Positions 50,781 through 61,867 are shown, numbered from the stretch's first letter. The stretch: DNA of 64,000 bases from Conus ventricosus (GCA_018398815.1 CM031610.1:31123435-31187434); one strand, 5' to 3'. The notes: generated by a model not told the origin, from the letters alone. Numbers and translations: made by a program.

Positions 50781-51926
50781 CCTTACCAGCTTTACAAGAA
50801 ATGTCCCAAGGTGCTGGAGTGGCTCCACAGGCTGCTGCGATCGGCTTGGAGAAACCAGAAGATCAGCGGCCAGTGGATGACGGCAGATGGTGTGTACATC
50901 CCCAAAGAGCAAAACTCAAGTGACATCAGCCAGTTCAGGCCAATATCACTACTGAACGTCGAAGGGAAAATCTTCTTCTCTGTCATGGCAGCAAGGCTGA
51001 CCAAGTACCTGATGGAAAACAAGTACTTGGATGTGTCAGTCCAGAAAGGTGGCATCCCAGGCGTGGCTGGCTGTGTAGAACACGCCACAATGATCTGGGA
51101 CGCAATCCAAAAAGCAAAAACAGAAAAGAGAGACCTGGACGTAGTGTGGCTCGATCTGGCAAACGCATATGGATCTGTGCCCCATGAGATGATACAGTTG
51201 GCTCTTGAGATGTACCATGTGCCAAAGAACATCCGCGACATGCTCAAGAAGTACTTCAATGGCTTCTCAATGCGGTTCTCTACCAAGGACTACACAACTG
51301 ATTGGATCAACTTGGAAGTGGGCATTGCAATGGGCTGTGCAATTTCCCCGATACTGTTCGTGCTGGCAATGGAACTCATCTTGAAAGCAGCAACAAACAA
51401 CGCGAGACAAACAGACCTTGGCGATGGATACAAGATGCCTCCTCTCAAGGCCTTCATGGATGACACTACAGTGATTTCATCCAGAGAAGACGAGACACGT
51501 CATGTGCTGGAGAGGCTGGACGACATAGTTGCCTCATCCAGAATGAAGTTCAAGCCAAAGAAATCACGGAGTCTCTCACTGAGGAAAGGAAAAGTGGCCG
51601 AATCTGTGGTCTTCAGTGTTGCCAACCAGGCCATTCCAACAGTCACAGAAGAACCAGTCAAGAGCCTTGGAAGATGGTATGATGATACGCTGAAAGACAC
51701 ACAAAGAGCAAAAGAAACCAAGCAGATGGCGGAAGAAGGCTTGGAGACCATTGACCATGTAGCTCCCTGGCAAATACAAGGTCTGGTGTCTGCAGTTCAT
51801 GCTGATACCAAAGCTCCTATGGCCTCTGATGATATACGACATCTGCACCAGCACAGTGGAGGCAATGGAAGCCAAAATCAACAAGTTCACAAGAAAATGG
51901 CTTGGTGTTATACCCTGTCTGACTGA
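50781..51926 (+). CDS. Retroelement reverse transcriptase domain
   Basis: RT motifs are in order: FRPISLLNVEGKIFFSVMA (motif 2), QKGGIPGVAGCVEH, then VVWLDLANAYGSVPHEMI (motif 3/A, with catalytic D of LDLANAYGSVPH), GIAMGCAISPILFVLAMEL (motif 4/B) and AFMDDTTVISS (motif 5/C, catalytic MDD). MKFKPKKSRSLSLRKGK and SLGRWYDDTL follow as motifs 6-7. The order and the QKGGIPG and NAYGS blocks match a widespread invertebrate family related to R2-type elements. It copies the element RNA at the nicked target. A slip near 51800 moves into the next frame. Confidence 0.88.
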   Translation, partial: PYQLYKKCPKVLEWLHRLLRSAWRNQKISGQWMTADGVYIPKEQNSSDISQFRPISLLNVEGKIFFSVMAARLTKYLMENKYLDVSVQKGGIPGVAGCVEHATMIWDAIQKAKTEKRDLDVVWLDLANAYGSVPHEMIQLALEMYHVPKNIRDMLKKYFNGFSMRFSTKDYTTDWINLEVGIAMGCAISPILFVLAMELILKAATNNARQTDLGDGYKMPPLKAFMDDTTVISSREDETRHVLERLDDIVASSRMKFKPKKSRSLSLRKGKVAESVVFSVANQAIPTVTEEPVKSLGRWYDDTLKDTQRAKETKQMAEEGLETIDHVAPWQIQGLVSAVHADTKAPMASDDIRHLHQHSGGNGSQNQQVHKKMAWCYTLSD

Positions 51927-53136
51927 CATCGCGCTGTACTGTCGCCAAGCAAAGCTCAAACTACCACTGAAATCCATCCTGGAGGAATACAAAGCAGGAA
52001 GATCAGACTTCAAAGCATGCTGGAGGACTCAGGAGACAAGGTGGTAGAAGCAATCAAGCCCCAGCTGAAGACAGGCAGAAAATGGAAAGTTCAAGAGGCG
52101 ATGGATTCTGCAAAAGAAAGTCTCAAGATCAGAGAAATAACAGGACACACACAGACCAACAGACAAGGACTGGGGGTGACCAAAACTGAATGGTGGTCAA
52201 AGGCCAAAGGAAAAGCCAAAAGAGACATGATGATCAGGAGATGAGAAAAGAAGAAGACCAAAAAAGACTCCAAAAAGCAGTCCAGCAGAGCCAGCAAGGG
52301 CAATGGACAACGTGGGAGAATGCACTCCAAAGAAGTCTAACTTGGAATGACATTTGGCACATGGCCCCTCTCAGGATCAGCTTCATTCTCAGATCTGCAT
52401 ATGACCTTCTGCCCTCAATGCAAACCTGGTGAAGTGGGGGAAAACAGACGATCCTGCATGCCCCCTCTGCCATGAAAAACAAACAGTGGAGCATGTTCTA
52501 AGCTCATGTAAAGTAGCCCTGGCTCAAGGAAGGTACACATGGAGGCACAACCAAGTGCTCAAAGAAATTGTACAAGTAGTCTGGGCTAGTACCAACACCA
52601 CAAAAGGGAGAATCAGGACTCCAAAAGCACCCGCAACATTCTTCACGGCAGGAGGCAGCAAATCATGGCCAAGAACAACAGTGCCACTCGAAACATGCAG
52701 GCAGAGTCTGCTGGATGGGGCAGATGACTGGGAGAACACTGCAGACCTCCCAGAATGGAAGAGTCACCCAGAGATCATCAGCAAGAGGGGCATGAGACCA
52801 GACATAGTAGTCCACTCTAAGTCAACCAAGCAGCTGATCATGATCGAGCTCACGGTGCCATATGAGAACAGTATGGAGGCAGCTCAAATCTACAAGACTG
52901 AAAAGTATGCTGATCTGGCAAACAGCCTGAGGAGAGAAGGCTATCAGGTCAAAGTCCTCACTGCAGAAATTGGAGCTAGGGGATTTGTAGGAACGTCTGC
53001 ATACAGCCTCATGAAACAGCTCTCAGTTGCAGGGAAGGAAAAAACCAGAGCCCTGAAAGCAATGGGAGAAGCGGCAGAGAGGTGTTCAAGCTGGATCTGG
53101 TCAAGGAGGAACAAAAGTGAACTTCATAAGGCTTAA
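51799..53136 (+). CDS. Retroelement C-terminal part: CCHC knuckle and restriction-like endonuclease
   Basis: After the RT, ICTSTVEAMEAKINKFTRKW and LGV begin the thumb. Slips near 52030, 52215 and 52430 connect LRISFILRSAYDLLPS with CPLCHEKQTVEHVLSSC, a C-x2-C-x7-H-x4-C knuckle. The endonuclease core is RPDIVVHSKSTKQLIMIELT, an RPD...E arrangement as in restriction-like endonucleases of R2 elements, followed by KYADLANSLRREGYQVKV and EIGARGF. It ends SWIWSRRNKSELHKA and TAA (53134-53136). Confidence 0.82.
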
Positions 53137-53155
53137 TTTCCCTACAAATATCAGG

Positions 53156-53455
53156 TGTCCCTGTGGCTCAGTCGAGTCAGTGGTTAAAGCGCGAGTCATT
53201 AAGTAGAAAATGAGCATGTCCAGAGGGTCATGGGTTCGAATCCCAGCCATGGGTCGTCCCAAGATGGGAAAAAAAAAGGGGCAGCAGAGGGACATCCGGA
53301 GTCATGAACCGGGTGTGGCCCAACCCCCCTAGAGTGTCAGAGATAAGGGCCGAAACACTTGCTTGAAGGGGGCTTCTCTTCTGAGGACTCTCTGCTGCCA
53401 CGCTCTCCACGAGTTTCTTTCTACTAGGTATAGTACCAGTTTCTATCATCTTATC
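53156..53455 (+). mobile_element. tRNA-derived SINE
   Basis: An RNA polymerase III promoter is visible: A-box-like TGGCTCAGT...CAGTGG (53164-53183, with a small internal duplication CAGTCGAGTCAGTGG) and a perfect B box GGTTCGAATCC (53233-53243) inside a T-arm-like TGGGTTCGAATCCCA. The tRNA-like head runs to about 53255. The body contains a short A run, GGGCCGAAACACTTGCTTG and a tail ending near TATCATCTTATCAAATG. It begins about 20 bp after the stop codon of the preceding retroelement. Confidence 0.75.
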
Positions 53456-54106
53456 AAATGAAACTTTAATAGTTTAAGTGGATATGCCATAACATCTGCA
53501 AGTTCCTTTCAGACCTTTCAATCCTAGGATGAAAACCACTTAGATCAGGTGATTTAGAAGGATTCAGCCCCCTGAGACCCTTGCCCATTTGTTTCTGAAA
53601 ACATGTTAGACACAGAAAAATCTTTATACTAGATGACTTTAGGACAACTACCAACTTCTAATGTGAATACATCTACAGGCAAAAACTGTTTAAATTCAGC
53701 TGTTTTGTCCCTTTCGTTCTGAGCTTAAGTGGCATCAGCTTTGGCAACTAGATTCTTTAGGTTTATCCTTTGATGCAAGTAACCGGTTAACAACTTTAAG
53801 ATTTATCTTAATCTTCATATAGATCTTAGCCTCCTCTTAACTGATTTTTTAGACAGCCATTTCACTTCTTCTCTTCTTCCTAAAACACCGGTTCACTCAA
53901 AAACGAGTAGGTCACCAGCGCGCATGTTAAAAAGTAAAATAAAATAACTTAAAACAGTGCGACTCAGACTGTTGGCCCCTGGAGCAAATTTAGCAACAAG
54001 GGGTCGCACTCGATATTCAAGAAGATAAAAGCAATGGCCAAATTCAGGCCCAGGTAATAGTAAAATATCAGGGAAGTAAAAATAAAAAATTGTCAATATG
54101 CAGATC
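53456..54106. other. Non-coding stretch
   Basis: No gene recognised. The part from about 53890 is probably the 3' untranslated tail of the - strand RT fragment that follows. Confidence 0.5.
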
Positions 54107-55050
54107 TCAAAACTGTCGAATCAATTTGTTTTTTGAATGAGATTGCATTTGTGGCAATCTTGATGGCACCCGGCAGTGAGTTCCACAGCCGTACAGAACT
54201 GGATAAAAAGAATGTAAGTGGCTGTCAATATTTGATGCAGGTATGGTATAACACTGACCGCCACTCCTGGTGCTACTTTTATTCAATACTAGTTGTTCCA
54301 TTGGAATATCAATTACTTTAGCTCTGCCTTTGAAAAAGGTGTTAAGTTTAATAAAAGCTCTTCTCTCTTCTAAGGGTTTCCATTCTAATTTCCTCATGTT
54401 CTTCCTAGTATTCCCCTTTTCTCTGATGTGGTTCCCTGTTACGAACCGTGCTGCTCTCTTCTGAATCTTTTCAAGGTTATCAATGTCCTTTAGATGGTAA
54501 GGATCCCAAACTGAGCAACCATATTCCAGTACTGGTCTAACCAGTGTTTTGTAGCAGTCGTCTTTAACCTTTTGGGGGCAGTCATTGATATTCCTGTGTA
54601 AGAAAGCTAAGATGTTATTTGCTTTCTTACATACTAAATTGTAATGTTCTTTCCATTTGAGACGACTATCTATAATCACGCCTAAATATTTTGCAGCATT
54701 AGTTTCTTTAAGAATAGTATTATGGATAGAATAATCTGATCTAATTAGTGAGCGTTTGTTACATATACGCAACACTTGGCACTTTTGAGATGAAATTCCA
54801 TTTTCCAAGTTCTTTCCCACTCTTGTAAAGCGTTTAGATCTTCTTGTAGAATGCGTGTATCATTCTTGCTTCTGATTGTTCTATATACTAAACTGTCATC
54901 TGCAAAAAGCCTTATAGTAGTTCCAGTAGAGAGATTTCTACTTATGTCATTTATATAAATGAAGAAAAACAAGGGCCCCAGAACAGTTCCCTGTGGTACA
55001 CCTGACAAGACTGGTTTACACTTGATTATGTGCTTTAGTGTAAGCATTAT
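54107..55050 (-). mobile_element. Non-LTR (Jockey/CR1-like) RT fragment, 5'-truncated
   Basis: On the - strand: KPVLSGVPQGTVLGPLFFFI, YINDI (RT motif B region), TTIRLFADDSLVYRTI (catalytic FADD), LQEDLNALQEWERTWKMEFH. After one lost base (near 54790) comes QKCQVLRICNKRSLI, then AAKYLGVIIDSRLKWKEHYN, LVRPVLEYGCSVWDPYHLKD, NLEKIQKRAARFVTGNH. It ends at a stop near 54107. These are the motifs downstream of the RT palm in Jockey/CR1-type elements. The endonuclease and first half of the RT are absent. Confidence 0.88.
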
Positions 55051-57720
55051 AACTTGCCATACTGTGATTTAAAAGTTCTTGTTTTAGGTCGAATCTTGTC
55101 TAACAAAAGTGTGAGGTTTTTTTTTTTTATTTATTTATTTTTTTTTTTAACAGTAATTCGTGTTAGACGCACGATGAAAAACTAGGGAAGTCAGTCATTC
55201 TTGGCTTTATCACAGCAGTAAAACTCTCTTTTCTTAGCTTTCACTCTACTGTGCCATAATACTTATTCATTCATTGTCAATGGTTTTGACGATCACGACA
55301 ATGAAGGATCAACAATAACTTATATAAGTGAATAACTTACCGAGTAAAATCTACCGCACTGACTACTTATACGACTTTGGGGTGTTCACTCACACCACGA
55401 AATATTTTTCGCTTCTTTTTCGAAACCCACAGTTAGCTGCAGAGTAATCAACCTGTTGATCATGCCTGGCAAATCGATGAAGATGGAGAACAACATATAT
55501 ATAGATCTACAAACCGGTGAGAGAAGTTCAGTTGTTGTCAATATGCGACTCTTCAGTCTTCTCCGCTGATGTTCACTTCTGCATCATCTCCCCTTGCAAG
55601 TAGAAAAAGTGGAAGGGTCACTGGGTGGAGGGGAATACCACACAGTTCAGTCCCTTGTTCAGCCATTGCACGCCTGAGATGGACAGCTCCCAAGGAGACA
55701 AAATTAGCCATGTACTTACCAATTTGAGTTGTCGTTCTGGTGTCTTGACGCATAATTTTAGATAAACCCCCTGTCCCCATTATCCTGGAACTTATCCCCG
55801 TCCTCAGTCCGGTAAACACCTTTGGTGGGGGTTGGCGTTAAGCGTGTGCATAACTCAACAACAAGCAGTCGCTCTTACTTTTTCTAGGTAAAGCCCTGCC
55901 CCTTTTTCTTGCAGTTTGTTTGTGTATGAATTTGTTTATTGGCTGTACTGTCAGGTCATTTCCTGCAAATCAAAACCAGTCATTAAGAAAGAGAGAGAGA
56001 CAGAGTGACGCTAGCGCGTACGTGGGGGGACGGGGGGGGGGGGGGGGAGGGAATACGAAAGAACAGTTTCCAGCTGTTTTGATTTCTTATGTCAGAGTGT
56101 GTGTGTGGTGTGTGTGTGCTTTCGAGAGGAGGGGGGGGGGGGGTATCATCCATTTTCGAAAGTGGCCGACACAGCTAACATTATGGACATGATTTGAGCA
56201 TTGCTGTGGTGAGAAAAAGACAATTCAACATGCTTTTTTATGCTTCTATCCAGGCTTGCTCATTCCGACCACTAGTTAAGAACTATTCACTACGCTGGTT
56301 CTCTGTTGTTGTTTTTTTGTTTGTTTGTTTTTTGTTTTGTTTGTTTGTTTGTTGTTTTTGTTTTTGTTTTTGTTTTGTTTTTTTGTTTGGGTGGTGGGTG
56401 GGTGGGTGTTTTTGTTTGTTCATTTTTTGTTTGTTTTGTTTTGTTTTGTTAATTTTTGTTTTGTTTTGTTTTGAGAATGCTTGGAATCTGTTCTGAAACG
56501 GCTAGGGCTGACATAAGTATGGACGGTATTGATGAGTAGCAGTAGCTGAAGTTTCAGTGGTGCGTCTTGACCATTGTGACTCTCACTTCCGATCTTCAAT
56601 CAGCCCTAAAACACAGTAAGTCCTCTCCTATTGGTTGTATACACATCTTGCCGCCCTTTTTTTTTTTTTCTTTTTCTTTTTTTTTTCGAGCTACCACTTC
56701 TATTTATTTGGCCGTCCATGGTGTAGGGATTCTCGACAGTACAGCGGTATTCCCAGCTGGAGCTGTACATACGAGTGTGCGGTAGGCGCTGAGTTTAGCT
56801 GTCCTGTTTCCCCACTGTCAGATTTCTCTCAAGGAAACCTACTACGGTACCGCGTTTTAATGTTGACTCTATCAATATGGTGCAACGATTCCATTCCAAG
56901 TTATGTAGACCTTAAAATATTTTAAACTGTTCACATGTTCAAGATGACATCCGTTCAGGGTTGAAGTGGTTTCTATTTTTTGTGCAGGGTAATGAATAAG
57001 AAAAGGCACTTTTGGGGGTGGAGGGGTTGGGGTGGGGTGGGGACTCCACTCTCATTTTCGCTCCCAGGCTAATGTGTTAGCGTGGCTCACTGTAGCCATC
57101 TGCCAGCGTATTGTTTTTCAGCATCTGTTGGCAGTAAGCAGGATAGACTTTCCTTCATGTCACGAGAACATACGTTTGATGGCGTCGATTGGCAACCTGA
57201 ACTGTTCTTGCAGGGCCTGGATCCAGGGGTGAGTTAGTGAGTGTTGTTGACGACTTTGGGGTATTGACCATACCCAATGCCCCACCCTAAAATAAATAAA
57301 TGAATGAATCAATCAATAGATAAATACATAAATAAAAATGAACAAATAGATAAATAAATGAATAAAAGTCTGTGAGGAGAGACCACCAAAAAGGTTCAAA
57401 ATGTCTCTCCCCCCCCCCCCCCCCCCCCCCCCGCCCCTTCCAATCTTTCTTGATGCTCGCCCCTTCAACCCGCCTCTCTGCTCCATGTCCCTTCCCCCTG
57501 CCCCCTATCCCCCCCCCCCCCCCCACCCCCTTCCCCTCCCCCACACCCACTCCGTTCTCACTCTGATTTTATACGATCCTGGATTGTCCGAGTGGACGTC
57601 CTGGATGGTCAAATGATTCAAGATGGTCCTATGATCCCGCCTGGTCCGGATCTGAATTATCCTGGATGGGTCTAGATTGAAGCTCACAAGATTAGCCGCC
57701 CTGGCGCTGTGGTTGACATG
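55051..57720. other. Non-coding, low-complexity stretch
   Basis: Contains T/A homopolymers (55110-55150), G runs (56030-56047 and 56130-56142), a (TTTGT)n-type tract (56300-56475), a G-rich patch (57010-57045), an (AAAT)n/(AATG)n tract (57288-57365) and C runs (57409-57432 and 57509-57524). No gene recognised. Confidence 0.6.
57409..57524. repeat. Two poly-C runs in a pyrimidine-rich block
   Basis: C24 at 57409-57432 and C16 at 57509-57524, with other C runs up to 57570. Confidence 0.9.
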
Positions 57721-57761
57721 ACACAGATTAATGCCTCGTCGGATTAAGTTGAACCGCATTG

Positions 57762-57975
57762 TCTCGGATCGGTTCGGATCGGATCGGATCGGATCGGATC
57801 ACGTCGTATCGCATTGGATCATGTCAATTCGTGTTGCGTCGCTTCGCGTCATATTGTGTCGCGACGTATCGTATTGTGTCGCGTCGTATCGTGTCGTGTT
57901 ATGTCGTGTGTTGTATCGTATCGTATTGTATTGCATTGTATCGTTTGGTGTCGTTCAGTATCGTGTCGTGTCGCT
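57762..57975. repeat. Degenerate pentamer array (CGGAT then GTATC/GTGTC)
   Basis: It starts as pure TCGGATCGGATCGGATCGGA and drifts into GTATC, GTGTC, GCGTC and GTCGC pentamers over about 215 bp. The GTC/GATC register is kept in steps of five. It is CpG-rich at the left end. Confidence 0.85.
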
Positions 57976-58280
57976 TTTTGCATCAGTACAAAACGTGTAA
58001 CATTTCTTGTCGACGTCTATTGTGTAGTGTTGTACTGTCTTGTATCGTGGTGTGTTCTGTCGAGTTTGAAATATATAGTGGGTATCTTAACGCATACAAA
58101 AATCATACATGCAAGTCACAAGGCTTGACACGAAGCTTCGTTGTGTTTTCATGAAGCCTAACAGTTAAAAACAAAAAAGCATTACCAGTAAGACGCATGC
58201 GCAGTGTTTCGGCGGCGGACGTCGTCTGCTAGTCTGTACCGCAACACTACTACAGTCTTGTCCTGCTCTGTGCATTATAT

Positions 58281-58282
<2 letters not shown>

Positions 58283-58332
<50 letters not shown>
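58283..58332. repeat. (CT)25 microsatellite
   Basis: A pure CT run of 50 bases. Confidence 0.97.
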
Positions 58333-58335
<3 letters not shown>

Positions 58336-58730
58336 ATGGTTTTCATCAAAATTACACTGCACTGCATTGCATTGTGTGAAGCAGCTATAAAACAGCAAAC
58401 AAAGCAGGTTGTTTTGTTTCAACCAAAAGAAATCTATACAAAAACTACAGGAAAGCACTGTGAATTTTACATTGTTTCCAAAATAATGAACAATGGGTGG
58501 GTGCTGTTCATGGGAAAATCCGAAACGGACGGTATAAACTCAATAAAACGTCATGTATGTTACCTTAAAATATTACGTCACATGAATGAACGCCTGTTTG
58601 CTGAAGATGCCCATTTAGAAAACGTAGGCCACCTGTCAGTTAAGGAAGAAGAGAACTAAAACTAAAGTATGTGATATAAGTAGATCCCTTGAAGGAATGT
58701 GTCAACTAGAAGAAGCTCTTTCCAAACTGC

Positions 58731-58733
<3 letters not shown>
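58333..58733. other. Unidentified open frame region
   Basis: The + frame from 58333 reads MVFIKITLHCIALCEAAIKQ, ending GHLSVKEEEN at about 58659. It is open for about 110 codons but has no recognised domain or splice signals. Probably chance. Confidence 0.15.

Positions 58734-58789
<56 letters not shown>
58734..58789. repeat. (GA)n microsatellite, 56 bp
   Basis: A pure purine tract, followed by a long A/G-rich stretch (58830-58950). Confidence 0.97.
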
Positions 58790-58792
<3 letters not shown>

Positions 58793-59652
58793 AAGTCAGA
58801 ACACTGAAGACTACTGCTTTTAATTAAGAGCAAAAAGATGGGAGAAGAGAAGGGGGCAAGTGAGAGTAGAGTGAGGGAAAAGTGGAGTGAGAGGAGAGGG
58901 AGAGGGGGAGGGAGAAAGAAGAGGAAGGATGTTAGTAGGGATGAGGGGTAATACTATAAGTAGTACAAGGGCACTGATTTAAAAAAAAACAACTGATCAT
59001 TAAACGTTTTTTTCTCCAAAGTCAGAACATCGAATGTCGCTTGCCACGTGCTGGTTGTCACGGGCACGGTGTGTGCTCGTTGTCTGGCATATTACCAGGA
59101 ACCGCGGCAACGACGACACTGTTCTATGTGGAACTGTGAACAGGCAAGGCCAGTGGCGCACTTTTACTACTTGCGTTTTCTTCTTCTTTTTCAGTTGCTC
59201 TATTTTTGTCCCTTACTTCCTTTGAAGGTCGTTAGTCCTAAGCTGTGGCATATTTCATCCGCAGCTCCACGTTGATCGTCCTACCGGTAAAACAAAACAA
59301 ACAAACAAACATACGAACAGATGTTATCGCTGAAATTGTTTCTACATACCTCTCTTCTTCCCCGCCCATCCTACGCCATGCTTTCTGCTGTTGCATGCAT
59401 TCATCACACATGAGTCAGATAGGCAAGTTGCCTCTTGTGTATATGTTTGTTTGTTTGTTTTCTGTTTGTGTATTTTACGACGAATCTGTTTGTGCACTTG
59501 TTTTTGTGTGCTAGCTATCATTGAAGTTCACCAGGGACAACAAATATTTCACACTGTCCCGTCACGGCTTCTTTTATGTGCGCGTCAGATATCCCAGAGA
59601 CAAGAAAGCAGGACACGTTCCATCCGAGTCGTGGAGGGGAGACAATTTCTGC

Positions 59653-59657
<5 letters not shown>

Positions 59658-59699
<42 letters not shown>
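59658..59699. repeat. (GA)n microsatellite, about 42 bp
   Basis: Pure GA run ending GGGG. Confidence 0.95.
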
Positions 59700-59701
<2 letters not shown>

Positions 59702-59875
59702 ATAATTTCGGCTATTACGTTATATTTCATTCTTTGAACATTGATGTATTATGTCGGTCTTGTGAATCACCTAGACCAATGGCAACATTCTCATGAAAAG
59801 CCCTCAGGGCAAAAGCCTTTTCTTTTGTTTTTACAACTTTTTTCTACTTGAAGGAACATGTTTCACTTCCTTTGA

Positions 59876-59878
<3 letters not shown>

Positions 59879-59951
<73 letters not shown>

Positions 59952-60057
59952 GTGCGTGCGTGCGTGCGTGCGTGCGTGCGTGTGCGTGCGTATGTGCGTA
60001 CGCGCGCGCGTGTATGCATGTGTGTGTGTGTGTAAACGCATGGGTTGGTTGGTAGGT

Positions 60058-60123
<66 letters not shown>
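59879..60123. repeat. Compound (GT)n-(CGTG)n-(CG)n-(GA)n block
   Basis: A GT tract at 59879-59950, CGTG repeats to about 59990, a short CG run (60001-60010), GT at 60018-60033, then a GA tract at 60060-60123 with one GG slip. The first 150 bp alternate purine and pyrimidine almost throughout. Confidence 0.95.
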
Positions 60124-60125
<2 letters not shown>

Positions 60126-60218
60126 GGACACTGGAATTCATGTCAGACCGCTCATTTCCCACGGTAAAACAGGAGGTCACCCCCATCTCCTTCACTCCTC
60201 CTGCTCCTTTGTGCCCTC

Positions 60219-60252
60219 CAACCCCCAACCCCAACCCCAACCCCAACCCCCA
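60219..60252. repeat. (CCCCAA)n short tandem repeat
   Basis: Four to five CCCCAA units. The - strand is (GGGGTT)n, able to form G-quadruplexes. Confidence 0.85.
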
Positions 60253-60570
60253 CATCCCTCATTCACCTCTCGCCTGTCAAAAAAAACAACAACAACAACA
60301 AAACAAACCTGTTACTAGTCCACAAGCACAACGCGTTGACAACTGACCAGCCGGCCCACTGTTCTCCTCATCGTACCCGCACTGTAACTGTACGTGCCAT
60401 ATTCGTGACACAGGCATGGGGTTGAATGATCACTATAGATTTTTAGTTCAAGACAAGCGGCGTACATAGTGTGGAGGAGTCATGTGAAGTGTCTGAACAG
60501 AGAAGAGAGATCTCGGCAGTGATTCCGAAAGAGCTATCACCGAACATTCCCTCACCATCTCATACGCGAA

Positions 60571-60629
60571 CAAACGCGCGCACCGGGCGAGCGCCCGCAC
60601 GCGTGCACATAATACGCACGCGCGCACGC

Positions 60630-60689
<60 letters not shown>

Positions 60690-60806
60690 CTCTTGTTGGC
60701 AAACGCACTCGCACACATGCACGCATCCAGCCACACACGCGCTCGCGCGCGCGCACACATACACACACATACACGCGCGCACGTACGCACGCGCGCGTGC
60801 AAACAT
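60571..60806. repeat. Alternating CG/CA-rich block
   Basis: CG- and CACG-rich sequence (60571-60637), pure (CA)n (60637-60686), a short break, then CACA/CGCG-rich sequence to 60806. Both strands are open in several frames only because of the dinucleotide repetition. Confidence 0.9.
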
Positions 60807-60913
60807 ACAGAGAGAGTGAGAGGGGCGGAGGGGGGGGGTGAGGGAGGGAGAGAGAGGAGGAGATTGGGGACAACGAACGAATGAGCAAATACAGTGGAAA
60901 TGAAAAGGTCAAG

Positions 60914-60925
60914 GGGCGCGCGCGT

Positions 60926-60992
<67 letters not shown>

Positions 60993-61030
60993 GAGAGAGA
61001 GAGAGAGAGGCAGGCAGACAGACAGACAGA
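60914..61030. repeat. Compound (CG)n-(CA)n-(GA)n-(CAGA)n block
   Basis: GCGCGCG, a CA tract to 60990, a GA tract to 61009, then CAGG/CAGA repeats. Confidence 0.95.
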
Positions 61031-61111
61031 CACACAGACAGAGATGAGGTGCTTGGTGGAGGGGAGGGGTCGGAGGGTGACGAATGCTCGAATGAATTAT
61101 CAGAAAACGGT

Positions 61112-61149
<38 letters not shown>
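61112..61149. repeat. (GA)n microsatellite
   Basis: Pure GA run of about 38 bp. Confidence 0.95.
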
Positions 61150-61151
<2 letters not shown>

Positions 61152-61384
61152 AAACCTGAAGGACCAAGGCGAAGAGACCACAGGGGAAGAGGTGGGCAGG
61201 GTGGCTGGGGAGGGGGGGGGTGGTAGGGGGTAGGGGGACGGTTGCGGAGATAGTGGAAGGGAGGAGTGTGTGTGTGTGTGTGTGTGAAGGAAGCTGGAGA
61301 GGCAGGCAGATTCCGAGCAAAAACAAAAAACAAAAAAAAACAAAAACCGGCACACAAAGTCTGCAAAATCTGGGACTGAGCGTT

Positions 61385-61425
61385 TTCATTGGTCGACAGC
61401 GGGGATCGTTTCCATGACGTCATGT
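61385..61425. promoter_or_regulatory. Candidate promoter elements: inverted CCAAT and CRE
   Basis: ATTGG at 61388-61392 and the palindromic CRE TGACGTCA at 61415-61422, 23 bases apart, a spacing seen in many CRE/NF-Y promoters. An unassigned segment (61423-61522) ending CAG|GTCAGG follows. No gene product is recognised, so this is only a candidate. Confidence 0.25.
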
Positions 61426-61826
61426 GGCCCAGAGAACACGCGGAAGACGTGGAGGTCAAGAGGGGAGTGGGTCAGATTACAGTCTGCGATCAATACTGAG
61501 AATCTGCACGGCCAGAAAGCAGGTCAGGCTGCCCCACTTTCTGCCAAAACTGGGTCACGGCAGTTGCTTGAGGAGTTGAACGATGGAAAGGGAATAAAAT
61601 GAAACAATCCAGTTCTGAAGTAAATTAAAGTGGAACAAAATGAGATCAAATGAGAAACCAAAAAAAAAAAAAAAAAGCACCCAAACGAATGAATCCACGA
61701 ACGAGGCACGTCAATGGTGATTTTAAAAAAAAGAAAGCTTCCATTTTTAATTGGCACATCATGATTGAACGCAGGGTCATTAATGATTAGTGAATGCAAA
61801 GTCACTTATTGAAAATGTAGCGCTCC

Positions 61827-61828
<2 letters not shown>

Positions 61829-61864
<36 letters not shown>
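61829..61864. repeat. (GA)n microsatellite
   Basis: Pure GA run of about 36 bp. Confidence 0.95.

Positions 61865-61867
<3 letters not shown>

Larger units (their letters stand above)
49903..53136 (+). mobile_element. Nearly full-length non-LTR retrotransposon with restriction-like endonuclease
   Basis: One long coding region spans about 3.2 kb. In order: an N-terminal zinc finger (CVCGKRFATTRGMKIHRTKM-GC), a basic Lys-rich region (50290-50500), reverse transcriptase (50700-51700), a thumb-like region, a CCHC knuckle, and a PD-(D/E)xK-type endonuclease at the C-terminus. This layout is that of the early-branching R2/R4/NeSL-type group. Seven or so frame slips occur but no clear nonsense substitutions. 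The 5' end is uncertain; the 3' untranslated part before the following tRNA-like sequence is only about 20 bp. Confidence 0.85.

Noticed and set aside
55553..55819. 88-codon - strand open frame
   Set aside because: No domain or splice signals; codon content looks random.
57032..57235. Gag-like phrase PWIQALQEQFRLPIDAIKRM on the - strand
   Set aside because: Only about 20 residues before a stop, with no flanking motifs; too short to support an element.
60448..61035. 195-codon open frame on the - strand and similar frames around 60-61 kb
   Set aside because: Composed of Cys-Val and Thr-His repeats from CA/GT tracts; low-complexity artefact.
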